Source: a virus
Virus record (IMG/VR): IMGVR_UViG_3300037520_001276
Span: 1 to 64,000 of that record
Direction: 5' to 3' (one strand)
DNA: 64,000 nucleotides
The notes under the pieces were generated by a model. That model ran no database searches, was not told the DNA's origin, and saw only the letters and a list, made by a program, of their open reading frames with translations. The translations under genes and the position numbers were made by a program. Of the stretch, positions 39,185 to 48,789 are shown piece after piece; position 1 is the stretch's first letter; every line of letters begins with the position of its first letter.

Positions 39185-41632
39185 TTATTTTAATAAAAAT
39201 CCAAGTTCATACACTAAAGGTCTCATTTCATTATCCAAGTTACTTAGAAGGGATTCAAATACACGTTTTTCGTTTTCGGTGAATAACCTTTTTAGTTGTA
39301 TGTACCCAATATCCCACCCTTCTTCTGAAATTCTATCAACATATTTAGAGTAGAGTTTAAAATACTCTCTCAAAATATTTTGACATGGTTCGGGTAATTT
39401 ATCGAACATACCATCATTGTACAATATGTTTGCAACATACCTATCATTTGAAATTTCAAAATCGTTATAAACTGAAATTGTAGCATTTTCATTAATTTTT
39501 TTCCCTATATGTTTTTTTGTGAAGGGGAAAAATTGATTTTTTACACGATAGTTATTACCACCATACTCTTTAGTCAACCAAGCGGTTTGATTTGAGCTTT
39601 CAGAAAACATTGATTTTACAATTGACATAAAATAAAAACTTTCATACTGTTCGTGATTTTTGTTGGGATTTAAGTATTCATCTTGGTCATTTAACCAATT
39701 TAGTCTTATCAATTTTCTGGCCGAGAACATCATAACAGCCTCTTTAAACCCATCTTTATCAAAAGAGATTCCGTTAGAAGATGCAAATGGCATTGTATAC
39801 AAACCAACCATTTGACTATTGTATTGGACCTTGTTTGAGTTGTTATGTAAAAATCCGATAAAATTTGTTTTAACTGTATCCTTTCTAACACCTTCAATCG
39901 GAACATCAAAACCATTGATAGTTGGAACAAAAATTTCAGTATCTTTTTTATTAATCCACCCTTGTTTTAACCAATCTTTAGCGGATTTCTTACTGTCAGT
40001 ATTGTAAAAACTTTTTTCACCAATTTTTACCACGTCAAGACCTTGCCTCTCCAAAATGTCAAATGTAAAATTTTGTGAATCATCCTCAACTCCACATTCG
40101 AAAATCGCAAAAATAAGTGGCCAAGTTTTAACACCCGAAAATTCTTTAGCATTAAACACAAAACCTTTTATGAATTTGTGAGTTTTGGACATATATGTCC
40201 TTAGTGATTGGTAATCAGGGCCTGTGAAAAAAATTGGTTTGAAGAAATATGCGATGTGAACTTTTTTACCCGTTTTTTTATGGAGGTCTATGTCTTGAAA
40301 TAAGAATTGTGCGAATAGTTGGTCTGAACAAGAACCCAAACCTTCTTGTTTCATCAAACCTTTTACAATGGTATCTGATATACCTTCTTTACTTGATGAA
40401 CCAAAATTTGTGGAGGTACCATAAGGTGGATTCTGTAAACTTATAACTTCATCACAATTATTAATAAAATCATTAATCATTTTAGGAAGGTATTGGTTAG
40501 ATGTTGATAATCTATCAAAATCTAAGACATTAGAACCTTGATTCAACCCCCCCTGTAATATTGTATCTGAGTCTGATTTTTCTAAAGTAGTCTGTAGTAG
40601 TTTAGAATAAGAACGATCTCTTGTTAGATTACCGGTGCCGGCACTTGCATCCCAAACACCAAAAAAAGTATTTTGACGAAACGAAGGAAAAATAGACTCT
40701 AAATATTCATTCGCACACTCAGCCCAAACCTCACGAGTATAAAAAGCACCATTCCTTCTACGTTCAGCATCTTCAATTAAGGTATCTTGCGTGGAAATGA
40801 TTTTCTTTTTTTCGGTGTTTGTAAAATTTTGGACATCAAACCCGTTCATTAGATAACCGAAGGTTTTTACATCTACTTTAATCTTATTGTTACCAAAACT
40901 TTCTGTAATTAAAACACCGCCTTCACGGTCTTTATTTATTTTATTACTTGTAGGGTTTGTAAATAATTGTACAAACAAATTTACCGAATCGTTAGATTTC
41001 ATTTTAGTTTTTAAAACTTCTTCTTCCCAATAATCAAAGGCTTTTTTAATTTTATTTGCGGTTACAGGTCTTTTTTGGATAGCACCTGTACAATAATTAA
41101 TAACTTCTTTATATATAATAGGTAGTGAGTGTTCTGTGATTTTATGATATTGTGGTAATAGATCACCCGATTCCAAACAAATTAAGAGGTTTTCATATAA
41201 TGTCGGTAGTTTTGTATATGCATCATGAGCTGAGCTTACAGACCAATCAACATCTAAAGCTAAAAACTGTATCAATTGATTTGTATGAAAAAAAACAAAT
41301 TCATCTTTATCTACGATAGCAACAACTTTAGGTGTTTTAAGGTTACTACTTTCATCCATTCGTTTTAAATAAATTAAAGTTTGACATAACTTTTTAGCCA
41401 AATTCGAGTCATTATTTAAATTTGTTTGGAGTTTGAATTCAAAAAGAATACTTATGTATTTTGGGTCTCCGAGTTTTGCATCATTATATAATACACCGTC
41501 ATTTCTAACTTCTCGTTTAAATATTAGATTAGAATTAATTCTTTTAAAATACTCAATAATGCCTTGTTGTACAACTGTTTCATCATTTGCAACGTATAAT
41601 TGATTGATAGTATTACCTGTAATTGTTCCCAT
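39185..41632 (-). CDS. large N6-adenine DNA methylase with nuclease-like N-terminal domain
   Basis: 815 aa. DASAGTGNLT (motif I, near residue 329) precedes NPPYG (motif IV, near 399), the gamma-class order of N6-adenine methylases. Upstream of it, GDPKYISILFEFKLQ near residues 55-68 has the D-(x)n-E-x-K pattern of PD-(D/E)XK nucleases. The layout nuclease, helical linker, methylase, C-terminal recognition region is that of type IIG restriction enzymes, though shorter than many. It may be an active restriction-modification fusion or a methylase with a relic nuclease. TATTTATA is 13 nt upstream. Confidence 0.78.
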   Translation of the reverse strand: MGTITGNTINQLYVANDETVVQQGIIEYFKRINSNLIFKREVRNDGVLYNDAKLGDPKYISILFEFKLQTNLNNDSNLAKKLCQTLIYLKRMDESSNLKTPKVVAIVDKDEFVFFHTNQLIQFLALDVDWSVSSAHDAYTKLPTLYENLLICLESGDLLPQYHKITEHSLPIIYKEVINYCTGAIQKRPVTANKIKKAFDYWEEEVLKTKMKSNDSVNLFVQLFTNPTSNKINKDREGGVLITESFGNNKIKVDVKTFGYLMNGFDVQNFTNTEKKKIISTQDTLIEDAERRRNGAFYTREVWAECANEYLESIFPSFRQNTFFGVWDASAGTGNLTRDRSYSKLLQTTLEKSDSDTILQGGLNQGSNVLDFDRLSTSNQYLPKMINDFINNCDEVISLQNPPYGTSTNFGSSSKEGISDTIVKGLMKQEGLGSCSDQLFAQFLFQDIDLHKKTGKKVHIAYFFKPIFFTGPDYQSLRTYMSKTHKFIKGFVFNAKEFSGVKTWPLIFAIFECGVEDDSQNFTFDILERQGLDVVKIGEKSFYNTDSKKSAKDWLKQGWINKKDTEIFVPTINGFDVPIEGVRKDTVKTNFIGFLHNNSNKVQYNSQMVGLYTMPFASSNGISFDKDGFKEAVMMFSARKLIRLNWLNDQDEYLNPNKNHEQYESFYFMSIVKSMFSESSNQTAWLTKEYGGNNYRVKNQFFPFTKKHIGKKINENATISVYNDFEISNDRYVANILYNDGMFDKLPEPCQNILREYFKLYSKYVDRISEEGWDIGYIQLKRLFTENEKRVFESLLSNLDNEMRPLVYELGFLLK

Positions 41633-41696
41633 GTCTATATTATTATAAATATTATTTTTACAAATATACGAACAATATTTAATATAGTTTCACTTT

Positions 41697-44030
41697 TTAC
41701 TGAAAAACTTTTGAAATATTGTCTTCTTTTGAAATTCTTATTGTGTTGTCACTCCAGGCGTTAACTATCGGATTGTGACTTATTAGTAAAATAGTTGGGA
41801 AAAAGTCTTTAATACCCATAAAGAAATTATGAACCATTTCTAAGTTTTCATTTGATATTTTCCCAAATACTTCATCAAAAACAATCAAGTTTGGTTTTGG
41901 TAAACTACATATCTTACTCAATACTGAACGTAACGCTAATGATGCAATTGTGCGTTCATATCCACTTCCTGATGACATTAGTTTTTCAACCCCCGTTCCA
42001 TTATCGATCATACTAAACTCAACCTCATTTTTATCATTAATTTGAATTTGAAGTTTAAAGTACGCACTTTCCTCCATCAATCTCTGAAGTTCTGAGTTAA
42101 TTAACGGGATCATTGTTTTCATTATGATTTTAGAAATTCCGTTTTTACCGTAAGCCTCCAAATATATCTTATAGATCCTTTCTTTTTCTTCCTCTTCAGT
42201 AATTTTAATGATGTTATTCAAGTTTGTTTTGATTTTCTCTTCTAACGTTTTAATTGAATACTCATCACCATTAATTTGATTTTGTTTTTGTGTCTTTTGT
42301 CTGTCAAGTTCTTCCAATCTCATGTTTGCTTTAATCAACATGGTGTCAACATGTTCATTTGCCTTGATTTTATCCAACATCTTATCATATTCCGTAAGTT
42401 TTGTTTGAAGTCCCCCTATTTTTAGTTGGTAGTTTTCAATTGTTGCTTCGTGTTTTTCTTTGATAAGTTTGTTTTTTTCATATTCATCAAATTGTCTTTT
42501 AATATCAACAAATCCCTTATCTTTGCCTGTTAAAACAGTCATTAACCCCTCTTTTTCCTCTTTTTGCCTAATATAACCATCAAGTTCGGATATTTTTTGT
42601 TGTGTAATACTAGCATTCATCAAGTCAATTCCACAGTGTTCACATTTGATCCCACCTTTTACTTCAGACTTTAATTTTTCAATCTCTGAGATTTTTGTGT
42701 CTAACTGAACTTTCTCTTTAAATGCAACATTATATTCTTCTTTTACTTTGTCGTGTTCATCCTCTTTGTAGTATTCTTTTGGTTCAACGACGTTAAGTTC
42801 ATTAAGTTTTAATTTTGTTTGTTCAATTTGAAACTCGTGTCCTTCAATTTCTTGTTTTACCTGACTTGGGTTTAATCTACTTAATTCAACATCAATATCT
42901 GTATGTTTTTTAGACATCATGTCATCACGGTAGTCCTTACCTTTAACAATATTTTCTTCTATTGTTTTTAGTTCGGTTTTATATGTTTCAATATTAGACT
43001 TCAGTTCAGTTATTTTTGTTTCATTATTTTCATTATCAGTTTTTAACTGTTCCGTGTTATAGATGTTTGACAACATTGATTTAGAAAAGTCTGAGTATAT
43101 TGATTTTGCAACATCTTCTTTTCTTCTTAAAAAATCAAGGCCCATAAATCTTGAAAGTACCTGACCTCTTGCTGTTGGTTTTGAATCAATTAGTTCTTCA
43201 AGATTTGTTGCGGTTGTAAGTATTGTCATTAAGAAATCTTCTTTTGTTCCAATAGATTCTTTGATGAACTTTTCGGTTTCTCTTCTTTGTTCTCCTGTAA
43301 AGTTTTGAAGTGTTCCGTCAGATAGTTTTTTAAAAAAGTCTAATTCGGTTTTAACATTCCATTCACCCTTTTTAGACATTTTTCTTTCAATATTTCTAAC
43401 AATAATATATTCTTCACCATCAATAACAATTTCACCTTTTACGGTTACTTTATCTTTATCTGTAAATCTATTGAATATCTCTTCGGCTTTTGTTGTTTTT
43501 GTTGTTTCATTAAAGAATAAAAACAATAATAGATCCACTGACAAGACAGTTTTTCCTCCGAAGTTCGGTGGGTTTGATTCAATAACTGTTAGTCCTCCCG
43601 TTTTTTCAAAATCCACTTTTTGATTTTCACCGTATGATAGGAAATTAGAAAACTCAATATTTTTAATAAACCATTTTTTAAATACCGCAGTTTCTGTTTC
43701 GGTTTCTTGCATTTTATTTTCAACCATTTTATTATGGTTCAAAATTGCGTCCAAATGCTTGTCGTAGTTTTTACTTGTTAGAAACTGTCTAAGTAACTCA
43801 ACTTGGTAGTTTGTGTCCATGATATTCACAGACACATCTACTGTTTGCTCACCCTCTTCTTTTTCAATTTTAGCCTTTGTTATTACATTGACGTTTGTTG
43901 TGTTATACTTTTTTTGAAAGTAATGTTTAACACTTTTGATTTTGTCTTGGGTGAAATTTTCATTATAATCTTCCCATACCACTTGAATAGTTGGGTTGTC
44001 AAACTTTGAAAATTCTATATCTTTTGTCAT
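41697..44030 (-). CDS. Rad50/SbcC-like ATPase (T4 gp46 type)
   Basis: 777 aa, started at MTKDIEFSK because a longer frame would run into the upstream gene. Walker A SNPPNFGGKT near residue 157 (unusual: no second Gly before GKT), long coiled coils around a zinc hook CEHCG near 463, signature SGSGYERT near 688, Walker B NLIVFDEVFG near 713. With the Mre11-like partner at 45278 it processes DNA ends for recombination-dependent replication. The intervening three genes separate the pair. Confidence 0.92.
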   Translation of the reverse strand: MTKDIEFSKFDNPTIQVVWEDYNENFTQDKIKSVKHYFQKKYNTTNVNVITKAKIEKEEGEQTVDVSVNIMDTNYQVELLRQFLTSKNYDKHLDAILNHNKMVENKMQETETETAVFKKWFIKNIEFSNFLSYGENQKVDFEKTGGLTVIESNPPNFGGKTVLSVDLLLFLFFNETTKTTKAEEIFNRFTDKDKVTVKGEIVIDGEEYIIVRNIERKMSKKGEWNVKTELDFFKKLSDGTLQNFTGEQRRETEKFIKESIGTKEDFLMTILTTATNLEELIDSKPTARGQVLSRFMGLDFLRRKEDVAKSIYSDFSKSMLSNIYNTEQLKTDNENNETKITELKSNIETYKTELKTIEENIVKGKDYRDDMMSKKHTDIDVELSRLNPSQVKQEIEGHEFQIEQTKLKLNELNVVEPKEYYKEDEHDKVKEEYNVAFKEKVQLDTKISEIEKLKSEVKGGIKCEHCGIDLMNASITQQKISELDGYIRQKEEKEGLMTVLTGKDKGFVDIKRQFDEYEKNKLIKEKHEATIENYQLKIGGLQTKLTEYDKMLDKIKANEHVDTMLIKANMRLEELDRQKTQKQNQINGDEYSIKTLEEKIKTNLNNIIKITEEEEKERIYKIYLEAYGKNGISKIIMKTMIPLINSELQRLMEESAYFKLQIQINDKNEVEFSMIDNGTGVEKLMSSGSGYERTIASLALRSVLSKICSLPKPNLIVFDEVFGKISNENLEMVHNFFMGIKDFFPTILLISHNPIVNAWSDNTIRISKEDNISKVFQ

Positions 44031-44040
44031 GATATTATAA

Positions 44041-44292
44041 TTAAACGGTCTGATCTCCTGAAATAGGTTCTGTTGATTCGGATTCTTCTTGTATTGTTTC
44101 TTTCTCATCTTCTAATAATCCAGTTAATCCCGACATAGTGTCTCCTGACATTGATGCAAATTTCTCTTTCATTGCATTCATTTGTTCTTCAAAAGCCTCT
44201 TGCCAAACTTTTTGCATTCTTTTTTCTTGTACTTTCATGTTAGCATTTCTTTTTGCTACTTTTGCTCTGTGTGCTTTTGCCGCCTTTCCCAT
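44041..44292 (-). CDS. hypothetical basic/acidic bipolar protein, 83 aa
   Basis: Starts MGKAAKAHRAKVAKRNANMK, strongly basic for ~25 residues, then helical, then an acidic tail. Possible nucleic acid or polymerase binding by composition only. Stops 10 nt before the Rad50-like start. Confidence 0.65.
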   Translation of the reverse strand: MGKAAKAHRAKVAKRNANMKVQEKRMQKVWQEAFEEQMNAMKEKFASMSGDTMSGLTGLLEDEKETIQEESESTEPISGDQTV

Positions 44293-44340
44293 TATTAGTT
44301 ATTATTAGTTATTATTAGTTATTATTACTTGTTATTACTT
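44291..44340. repeat. 10-bp tandem repeat
   Basis: Three exact copies of ATTATTAGTT followed by two variants (ATTATTACTT, GTTATTACTT). It fills the gap between 44292 and the stop of the membrane protein gene and places stop codons in several frames. The period equals about one helical turn. Confidence 0.85.
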
Positions 44341-44675
44341 GGTCTATTTTCTTCAAACCACTCTATTATTGCGTTTATTGCCCATACCAATCCGGCAGAT
44401 AACATCCCGTCAAAGAATACGGATAAAATTTTATTAAGTCCAATCAAATCCGCATTTGGCGAAAAATACGCTAATGATAAAAAGAAACCGACCCATGTTG
44501 ATGTGCATAAAACACAGGAAATAAGGCCAGATAGGAATTTACCTAAAAAGTTAAATGGAGATAATGGGTTATTACCCCAATTGTGTATGGATTGTCTTAA
44601 TCCACCGAATATTGATCCATAGACCAATATGTTTGTCATTCCGTAGGCAACCATTGCCCAAATTACTAAATTCAT
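44325..44675 (-). CDS. DUF1360-like membrane protein
   Basis: 116 aa with three or so transmembrane segments. The central SGLISCVLCTSTWVGFFLS has the CxxC-x-x-W-x-G pattern of small phage/bacterial membrane proteins of the DUF1360 type. Function unknown. Sits inside the recombination cluster, 1 nt after the next gene. Confidence 0.6.
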   Translation of the reverse strand: MNLVIWAMVAYGMTNILVYGSIFGGLRQSIHNWGNNPLSPFNFLGKFLSGLISCVLCTSTWVGFFLSLAYFSPNADLIGLNKILSVFFDGMLSAGLVWAINAIIEWFEENRPSNNK

Positions 44676-44676
44676 A

Positions 44677-45312
44677 TTATTTATATAAGTTATCGTTTAG
44701 GTTAGAACTTCCATGAAACCTGGCAGGGGTATCTCCAACTTGTTTTGGTTGTTCTAACAATTTTTTTTCTAATTCTTCAATTTTCTTTTTTAATTCCCTT
44801 ATTTCTGTGTTAAGGTTTTGTATTGTCTGTTGTAACATTTTTGTTTTATTATCGTCTACGTTAATGTCTAAATTACGTCTAAGTTCATCTAAAGTTTGAC
44901 TAAGTTTAGATATTTCTTCATCTTTTTTAGTTATAGTTTCATTAAGGTCATTTTCTGTGTTTTTGTCACCAATATATTCTATTTTTGTGACAATCTTTTC
45001 TACAGGTACCTCTTTAATAACTTCAACAATCTTTTCAACTTCCTTGATTACTTCAACCGGTACTTCCACCCGTATTTCACGGATTACCTCAATTTCTACC
45101 TGTTTTTCACCAACAATACCCGTTTTTAAGTCTTTTTCATCTTCATTAAGTGTTTTTCCCAAAAGTCCGTACTTTTCTATATTAAACCCCGACTGAAAAC
45201 ATTTTTTAATAAACCCATCAACATCTTCAATATTATTGAGTTTACAATATTCAGATACTGATTTCAATATGGTTTTATTAAATATTTCTGAGTACTTCAG
45301 TTCCATTTTCAA
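44677..45312 (-). CDS. coiled-coil protein with Val/Glu-Pro repeat
   Basis: 211 aa. An N-terminal helical domain (residues 1-50), then a Val/Glu-rich repeat (VEVPVEVIKEVEKIVEV) like that in 36479-37651, then a coiled coil at about 115-190 and a short Gly/Asn tail. Overlaps the Mre11-like gene by 35 nt. Role unknown. Confidence 0.65.
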   Translation of the reverse strand: MKMELKYSEIFNKTILKSVSEYCKLNNIEDVDGFIKKCFQSGFNIEKYGLLGKTLNEDEKDLKTGIVGEKQVEIEVIREIRVEVPVEVIKEVEKIVEVIKEVPVEKIVTKIEYIGDKNTENDLNETITKKDEEISKLSQTLDELRRNLDINVDDNKTKMLQQTIQNLNTEIRELKKKIEELEKKLLEQPKQVGDTPARFHGSSNLNDNLYK

Positions 45313-46057
45313 TATCAGAAAAAGATTTTATTGAAAACTTTAAAAACGGTTTTGGGTTTTCAAGGTCCGTATAGGTATATTCTTTAGTTCCGAAATCATA
45401 AGTTCCGAAACCGTGATTTCGGATACTCTCTCCGATGTTCTGTTGAATTGGTGATCCGATCATATACCCTTTACCGGTCTTGAAACTAAATTCCTGTCTT
45501 TTGTGAATATCTCCACATAAAACAATATCTAACCCATCAAACTTTTCAACATCATACGCGTGGTCTCCAAAGTCATAACCTAAGTCCGTAGTCATACCTT
45601 GTATTGGTCCATGAAATAAACCTACCTTTATTCCTTTTGCTTCACTAATTTCAGGAGGAATATTTCCTTGATACTGAGAATAAACACACCAACTAACATT
45701 ATCATCTTCATAAACACCTCTGTCTTTGTAATAGACAATGTTTTTGTTATTTAATGAGTCGATAATCGGAGATAATGCGTCTAACCTATCAATATTATTC
45801 ACTAAAAAGTCGTGATTACCAGGAATTAGAATGGTTTTTGTAATATTCGCACATTCAGTTAAAATCCAAGCAACAAACTCAATAAGTTCAGGAGTCATTT
45901 GATTTTTAGAGTGAACTAAATCACCGGTAAAGACAATACGGTCAGGTTTAATTTCTTTCCATTGGTTGATTGCATTCTCTAATATCTTTCGGTATTGGTC
46001 GTGATCTTTAAATAGTTTTACGTGAAGATCAGAAAAGTGTATTAATTTTTTAATCAT
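45278..46057 (-). CDS. Mre11/SbcD-like nuclease (T4 gp47 type)
   Basis: 259 aa with all metallophosphoesterase motifs in order: HFSDLHVK, FTGDLVHSK, IPGNHDF, LFHGPIQG and CGDIHKRQ. Two metal ions cut DNA ends in complex with the Rad50-like ATPase. It is shorter than bacterial SbcD, as T4 gp47 also is. One-base overlap with the upstream gene. Confidence 0.93.
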   Translation of the reverse strand: MIKKLIHFSDLHVKLFKDHDQYRKILENAINQWKEIKPDRIVFTGDLVHSKNQMTPELIEFVAWILTECANITKTILIPGNHDFLVNNIDRLDALSPIIDSLNNKNIVYYKDRGVYEDDNVSWCVYSQYQGNIPPEISEAKGIKVGLFHGPIQGMTTDLGYDFGDHAYDVEKFDGLDIVLCGDIHKRQEFSFKTGKGYMIGSPIQQNIGESIRNHGFGTYDFGTKEYTYTDLENPKPFLKFSIKSFSDIENGTEVLRNI

Positions 46058-46293
46058 TACATTACAATTTTTGGTGGTCTTCCTAAATCATCATATCCAT
46101 CATCTTTGAATGGATTTGGTGGTATTGGTGCTGGTTCAAAAGTAGGTACATTAATTTTTGGATTTGAAAAAAACGGGTCAACGTCTTTAACTTCCAGCAT
46201 TTTATCAACAATTGGTAGAATATCTACATTTTCATCATTGAATTTACCGTGTAAATAACCTTCTAACCAAATATAAAATTCTTTATGTGTCAT
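46057..46293 (-). CDS. hypothetical protein, 78 aa
   Basis: Starts MTHKEFYIWLEGYLHGKF, with a helical N-terminus and a Pro-rich C-terminus (PTFEPAPIPPNPFKDD). Overlaps the nuclease gene by one base. Function unknown. Confidence 0.68.
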   Translation of the reverse strand: MTHKEFYIWLEGYLHGKFNDENVDILPIVDKMLEVKDVDPFFSNPKINVPTFEPAPIPPNPFKDDGYDDLGRPPKIVM

Positions 46294-46295
46294 AA

Positions 46296-46496
46296 TTAAT
46301 CCTCCTCAATACTAAAATCATATTCATCTTCGTCTTGGATTTTATCCCACTCCAATTCTTGATCTCCTCTGAAATCAACTTCTTCATAAAACTTCTCTTC
46401 ATCTTCTTCAAAAAGTTTTACTTCTTCATCCGTTAACTCGGCCGAATATTTACAAATTGTTGTGTAAGATTCAAACCATACTAATTTTTTTCCCAT
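46296..46496 (-). CDS. small acidic protein, 66 aa
   Basis: Starts MGKKLVWFESYTTICKYS, then mostly Asp/Glu. No motif. Part of the cotranscribed replication block. Confidence 0.62.
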   Translation of the reverse strand: MGKKLVWFESYTTICKYSAELTDEEVKLFEEDEEKFYEEVDFRGDQELEWDKIQDEDEYDFSIEED

Positions 46497-46500
46497 AATT

Positions 46501-46647
46501 TTATATTAATTCACGATTATAAAGATTTGCTAAAATAATTCTAGCAAACTTAAATTCTTTAGATCTGTTCAATTTTAATCCATAAGCAAGAGCAACACTT
46601 CTAAGGTGAGGATACGCTTCACTTATTGTCATTTTACCTATTTCCAT
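46501..46647 (-). CDS. small hypothetical protein, 48 aa
   Basis: ATG at 46647, TAA at 46501. Product MEIGKMTISEAYPHLRSVAL onward, amphipathic and basic. The start overlaps the stop of the zinc-ribbon gene by one base (TAATG-type coupling), and it fills the gap before 46496 exactly, which supports it. Confidence 0.62.
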   Translation of the reverse strand: MEIGKMTISEAYPHLRSVALAYGLKLNRSKEFKFARIILANLYNRELI

Positions 46648-46862
46648 TACTTATCAAATAATTTAAAATCTTCATTTACATTTCCACAATCATTACACAT
46701 ATAAGTTGGGAACGGTACAATAGTGTCTTCAGGACTACCTGTTAATAGTTTAGGTACTTTTTTCAATATTGTAACTTCTTTAAAGTATGTTGATTTACAT
46801 TTTTCACAATCAATGGTTGGTTGATCTCTTAGATTGATTTTTGGTTTGATGATTTCTTCCAT
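46647..46862 (-). CDS. zinc-ribbon protein, 71 aa
   Basis: CEKCKSTYF and YMCNDCGNVN give a CxxC...CxxC zinc ribbon (residues about 19-60). Such small ribbons often bind DNA or act as transcription or replication accessories. It is in the replication cluster. Confidence 0.68.
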   Translation of the reverse strand: MEEIIKPKINLRDQPTIDCEKCKSTYFKEVTILKKVPKLLTGSPEDTIVPFPTYMCNDCGNVNEDFKLFDK

Positions 46863-46948
46863 TTTGTTTTATATTTTACTTTTATTTTTCCTACTTCTTT
46901 ATCCCAAGTGGTATTATACCACCACCTAATTGTTAATTCTGGTTTCAT
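46829..46948 (-). CDS. possible small basic protein, 39 aa
   Basis: Frame starting MKPELTIRWWYNTTWDKEVG and ending in the start of the zinc-ribbon gene (34-nt overlap). The composition is plausible and it fills an otherwise empty gap between two genes, but there is no other support. Confidence 0.33.
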   Translation of the reverse strand: MKPELTIRWWYNTTWDKEVGKIKVKYKTKWKKSSNQKSI

Positions 46949-46961
46949 ATTAAATTATAAT

Positions 46962-47828
46962 TTATTTTTTTAATGTTGTCAAACGTTCTTTAATATCCAT
47001 GTTTATTATCTCATCAATTACCTTTCTTTCTACCCTATATTCAGTAAAATCTTGTTCTTCTGTTAAGTGAACAATCACACAACCATAAAACCCAATACCC
47101 TCATATTTTGTTCCTTCCAACATTTTTAATAACACCTTTCCATATAGTGGTAATTGTGTGTTGTAGTGACCAAGAGCGGTATTTGGTAGGTATTTAAATG
47201 GTTCTTTCATCGGTTTTGTGTAGTCGTTAGATTCCATGTTTTTCTTTTTATTGGTTTTCCAATCGGTTATAACAATACCAAACCCGGTTTTTTGTTTATT
47301 AAACATTAACCAAACTTTATCAGGTTGGCCTGTGTATCCTAACTCAGGATGACCTAAAACTATCTCCGTGTCTAATAGAACCGCACCCCTTTCTTCCATG
47401 AGTTTCAAAAACTTATAGCCAGCTTTGATCATTCTATCACCTTTCATAATCATTTCCATATCACATTCATAGAGTGGTTGTCTAACCTCTTTTTTGATTC
47501 CATGTCTTTTGATTGTTTCAATCTCCAATTCATAATGGACTCTACTTCCCATATTGGTTGATATTCTACCAGCCTCTTCCCATTCTGCGAGCAGTGTTTG
47601 CATAACGTATGGGTCTCCTTTTGCCTTATTTCTTGCCGCTTCTTCAGTGGGAAAATCATCATAAAATAACTTCATTACTTTTGATACGGACGGAAAATCA
47701 TCTCTGATTGTTCCATCAATATCTTTCATGGTGTATCTATGTTTATCTTCTTCAAAAGTTAATTCTAACTCTTTTTGTCTTTCTGATAAGATATCTCGTA
47801 TTTCTTTTGCTATTTCTTTTAAATTCAT
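46962..47828 (-). CDS. PD-(D/E)XK nuclease (RecB/Cas4-type)
   Basis: 288 aa. GYTGQPDKVW near residue 167 and ITDWKTNKK near 191 are the D and (D/E)xK motifs, followed by YNTQLPLYG, the QxxxY motif of RecB-type nucleases. Likely an exonuclease acting in recombination or end processing. Overlaps the primase gene by 4 nt. Confidence 0.85.
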   Translation of the reverse strand: MNLKEIAKEIRDILSERQKELELTFEEDKHRYTMKDIDGTIRDDFPSVSKVMKLFYDDFPTEEAARNKAKGDPYVMQTLLAEWEEAGRISTNMGSRVHYELEIETIKRHGIKKEVRQPLYECDMEMIMKGDRMIKAGYKFLKLMEERGAVLLDTEIVLGHPELGYTGQPDKVWLMFNKQKTGFGIVITDWKTNKKKNMESNDYTKPMKEPFKYLPNTALGHYNTQLPLYGKVLLKMLEGTKYEGIGFYGCVIVHLTEEQDFTEYRVERKVIDEIINMDIKERLTTLKK

Positions 47829-48745
47829 TCTTTTTCTTCTACTATATATTCGTTTATTTGACCTCTTAGGTCACAAACGTCTTTATCTTTTGGTAGTTTC
47901 ATCAACTTAACCCTACCATAAAGTTTTCCTCCGTTTAATTTGTCATAAATGTTTTTAGCATCTGTAAACGCATCTCCATCAAGACAAACAATAATGTCTT
48001 TTTTTGCCTTTTCGTAAAGTTTTTCCCATAAATTATCATTAACATATTTACCTAACAATGCAATTGAATTGTCTAAAAAGAAAGAATCAAACACACCCTC
48101 AACAAGGTATATATCTTTTTTCCAATCAATTAAACTTTCGTTAAATATAAGAAAGTCTTTTGCCGCTTCAGGGTTTTTGTATTTTAACTTTGATCTTGGG
48201 TTCCATGATCTTGATACAAAAAAGTTTAGATCTCCTTTTTTATTAAATGACGGAACAATAATACGACCAGCATACTCACCTTCAATACAAAGACCAATAT
48301 TATACTTATCTATTGTTTCTTGAGTTATACCTCTTTTTTTAAGGTAATTAAACGCCTCTTTTCTTGGTACGTGTAATGGGTGTATTTCCTCAAACTTTTT
48401 ATATTCTTTTGGTAATTCTAACTCTTTATATACTTTTTGTTTTTTTTCTACCTTATCCGGTCTGATGAGGTTATAGGTTTTTTTGTCTTTTTTTGAACCA
48501 AATTGTTCAATTAGTCTACCTAAATGTCCATGTGTGTCGTGTGTTTCAGAGCACGCCCAACATTTATAAACATGGTTAATATAATTTATTTCTAAATTTC
48601 CCTTACCATCGGTTTTTGATAAACCTTTTATCTCATAGGAACAAACGGGACAGTCAACAGATATTTGACCACTATATTCATTTACGTTTTTCGGTTCACC
48701 AAAAATATTCTCGATAAGGTCAACTAATAGTGACTCTTCTTTCAT
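47825..48745 (-). CDS. DNA primase (zinc-binding and Toprim domains)
   Basis: 306 aa. CPVC near residue 31 and CWAC near 63 form the template-recognition zinc finger; LVEGVFDSF near 220 and VCLDGDAFTDA near 256 are the Toprim Glu and DxD motifs. Close in size to T4 gp61. A replicative helicase is not in this window. First gene after a strong host-type promoter (48750-48780), so the replication block is probably early. Confidence 0.9.
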   Translation of the reverse strand: MKEESLLVDLIENIFGEPKNVNEYSGQISVDCPVCSYEIKGLSKTDGKGNLEINYINHVYKCWACSETHDTHGHLGRLIEQFGSKKDKKTYNLIRPDKVEKKQKVYKELELPKEYKKFEEIHPLHVPRKEAFNYLKKRGITQETIDKYNIGLCIEGEYAGRIIVPSFNKKGDLNFFVSRSWNPRSKLKYKNPEAAKDFLIFNESLIDWKKDIYLVEGVFDSFFLDNSIALLGKYVNDNLWEKLYEKAKKDIIVCLDGDAFTDAKNIYDKLNGGKLYGRVKLMKLPKDKDVCDLRGQINEYIVEEKE

Positions 48746-48749
48746 ACAT

Positions 48750-48780
48750 AAAAGATAAGAAATAAGGGTGAATAGTCAAA
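48750..48780 (-). promoter_or_regulatory. host-type promoter of the replication operon
   Basis: TTTG, 19 nt, TATCTTTT on the minus strand, with the primase ATG 5 nt after the -7 box, so the mRNA is almost leaderless. Confidence 0.65.
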
Positions 48781-48789
48781 CAGAATATA

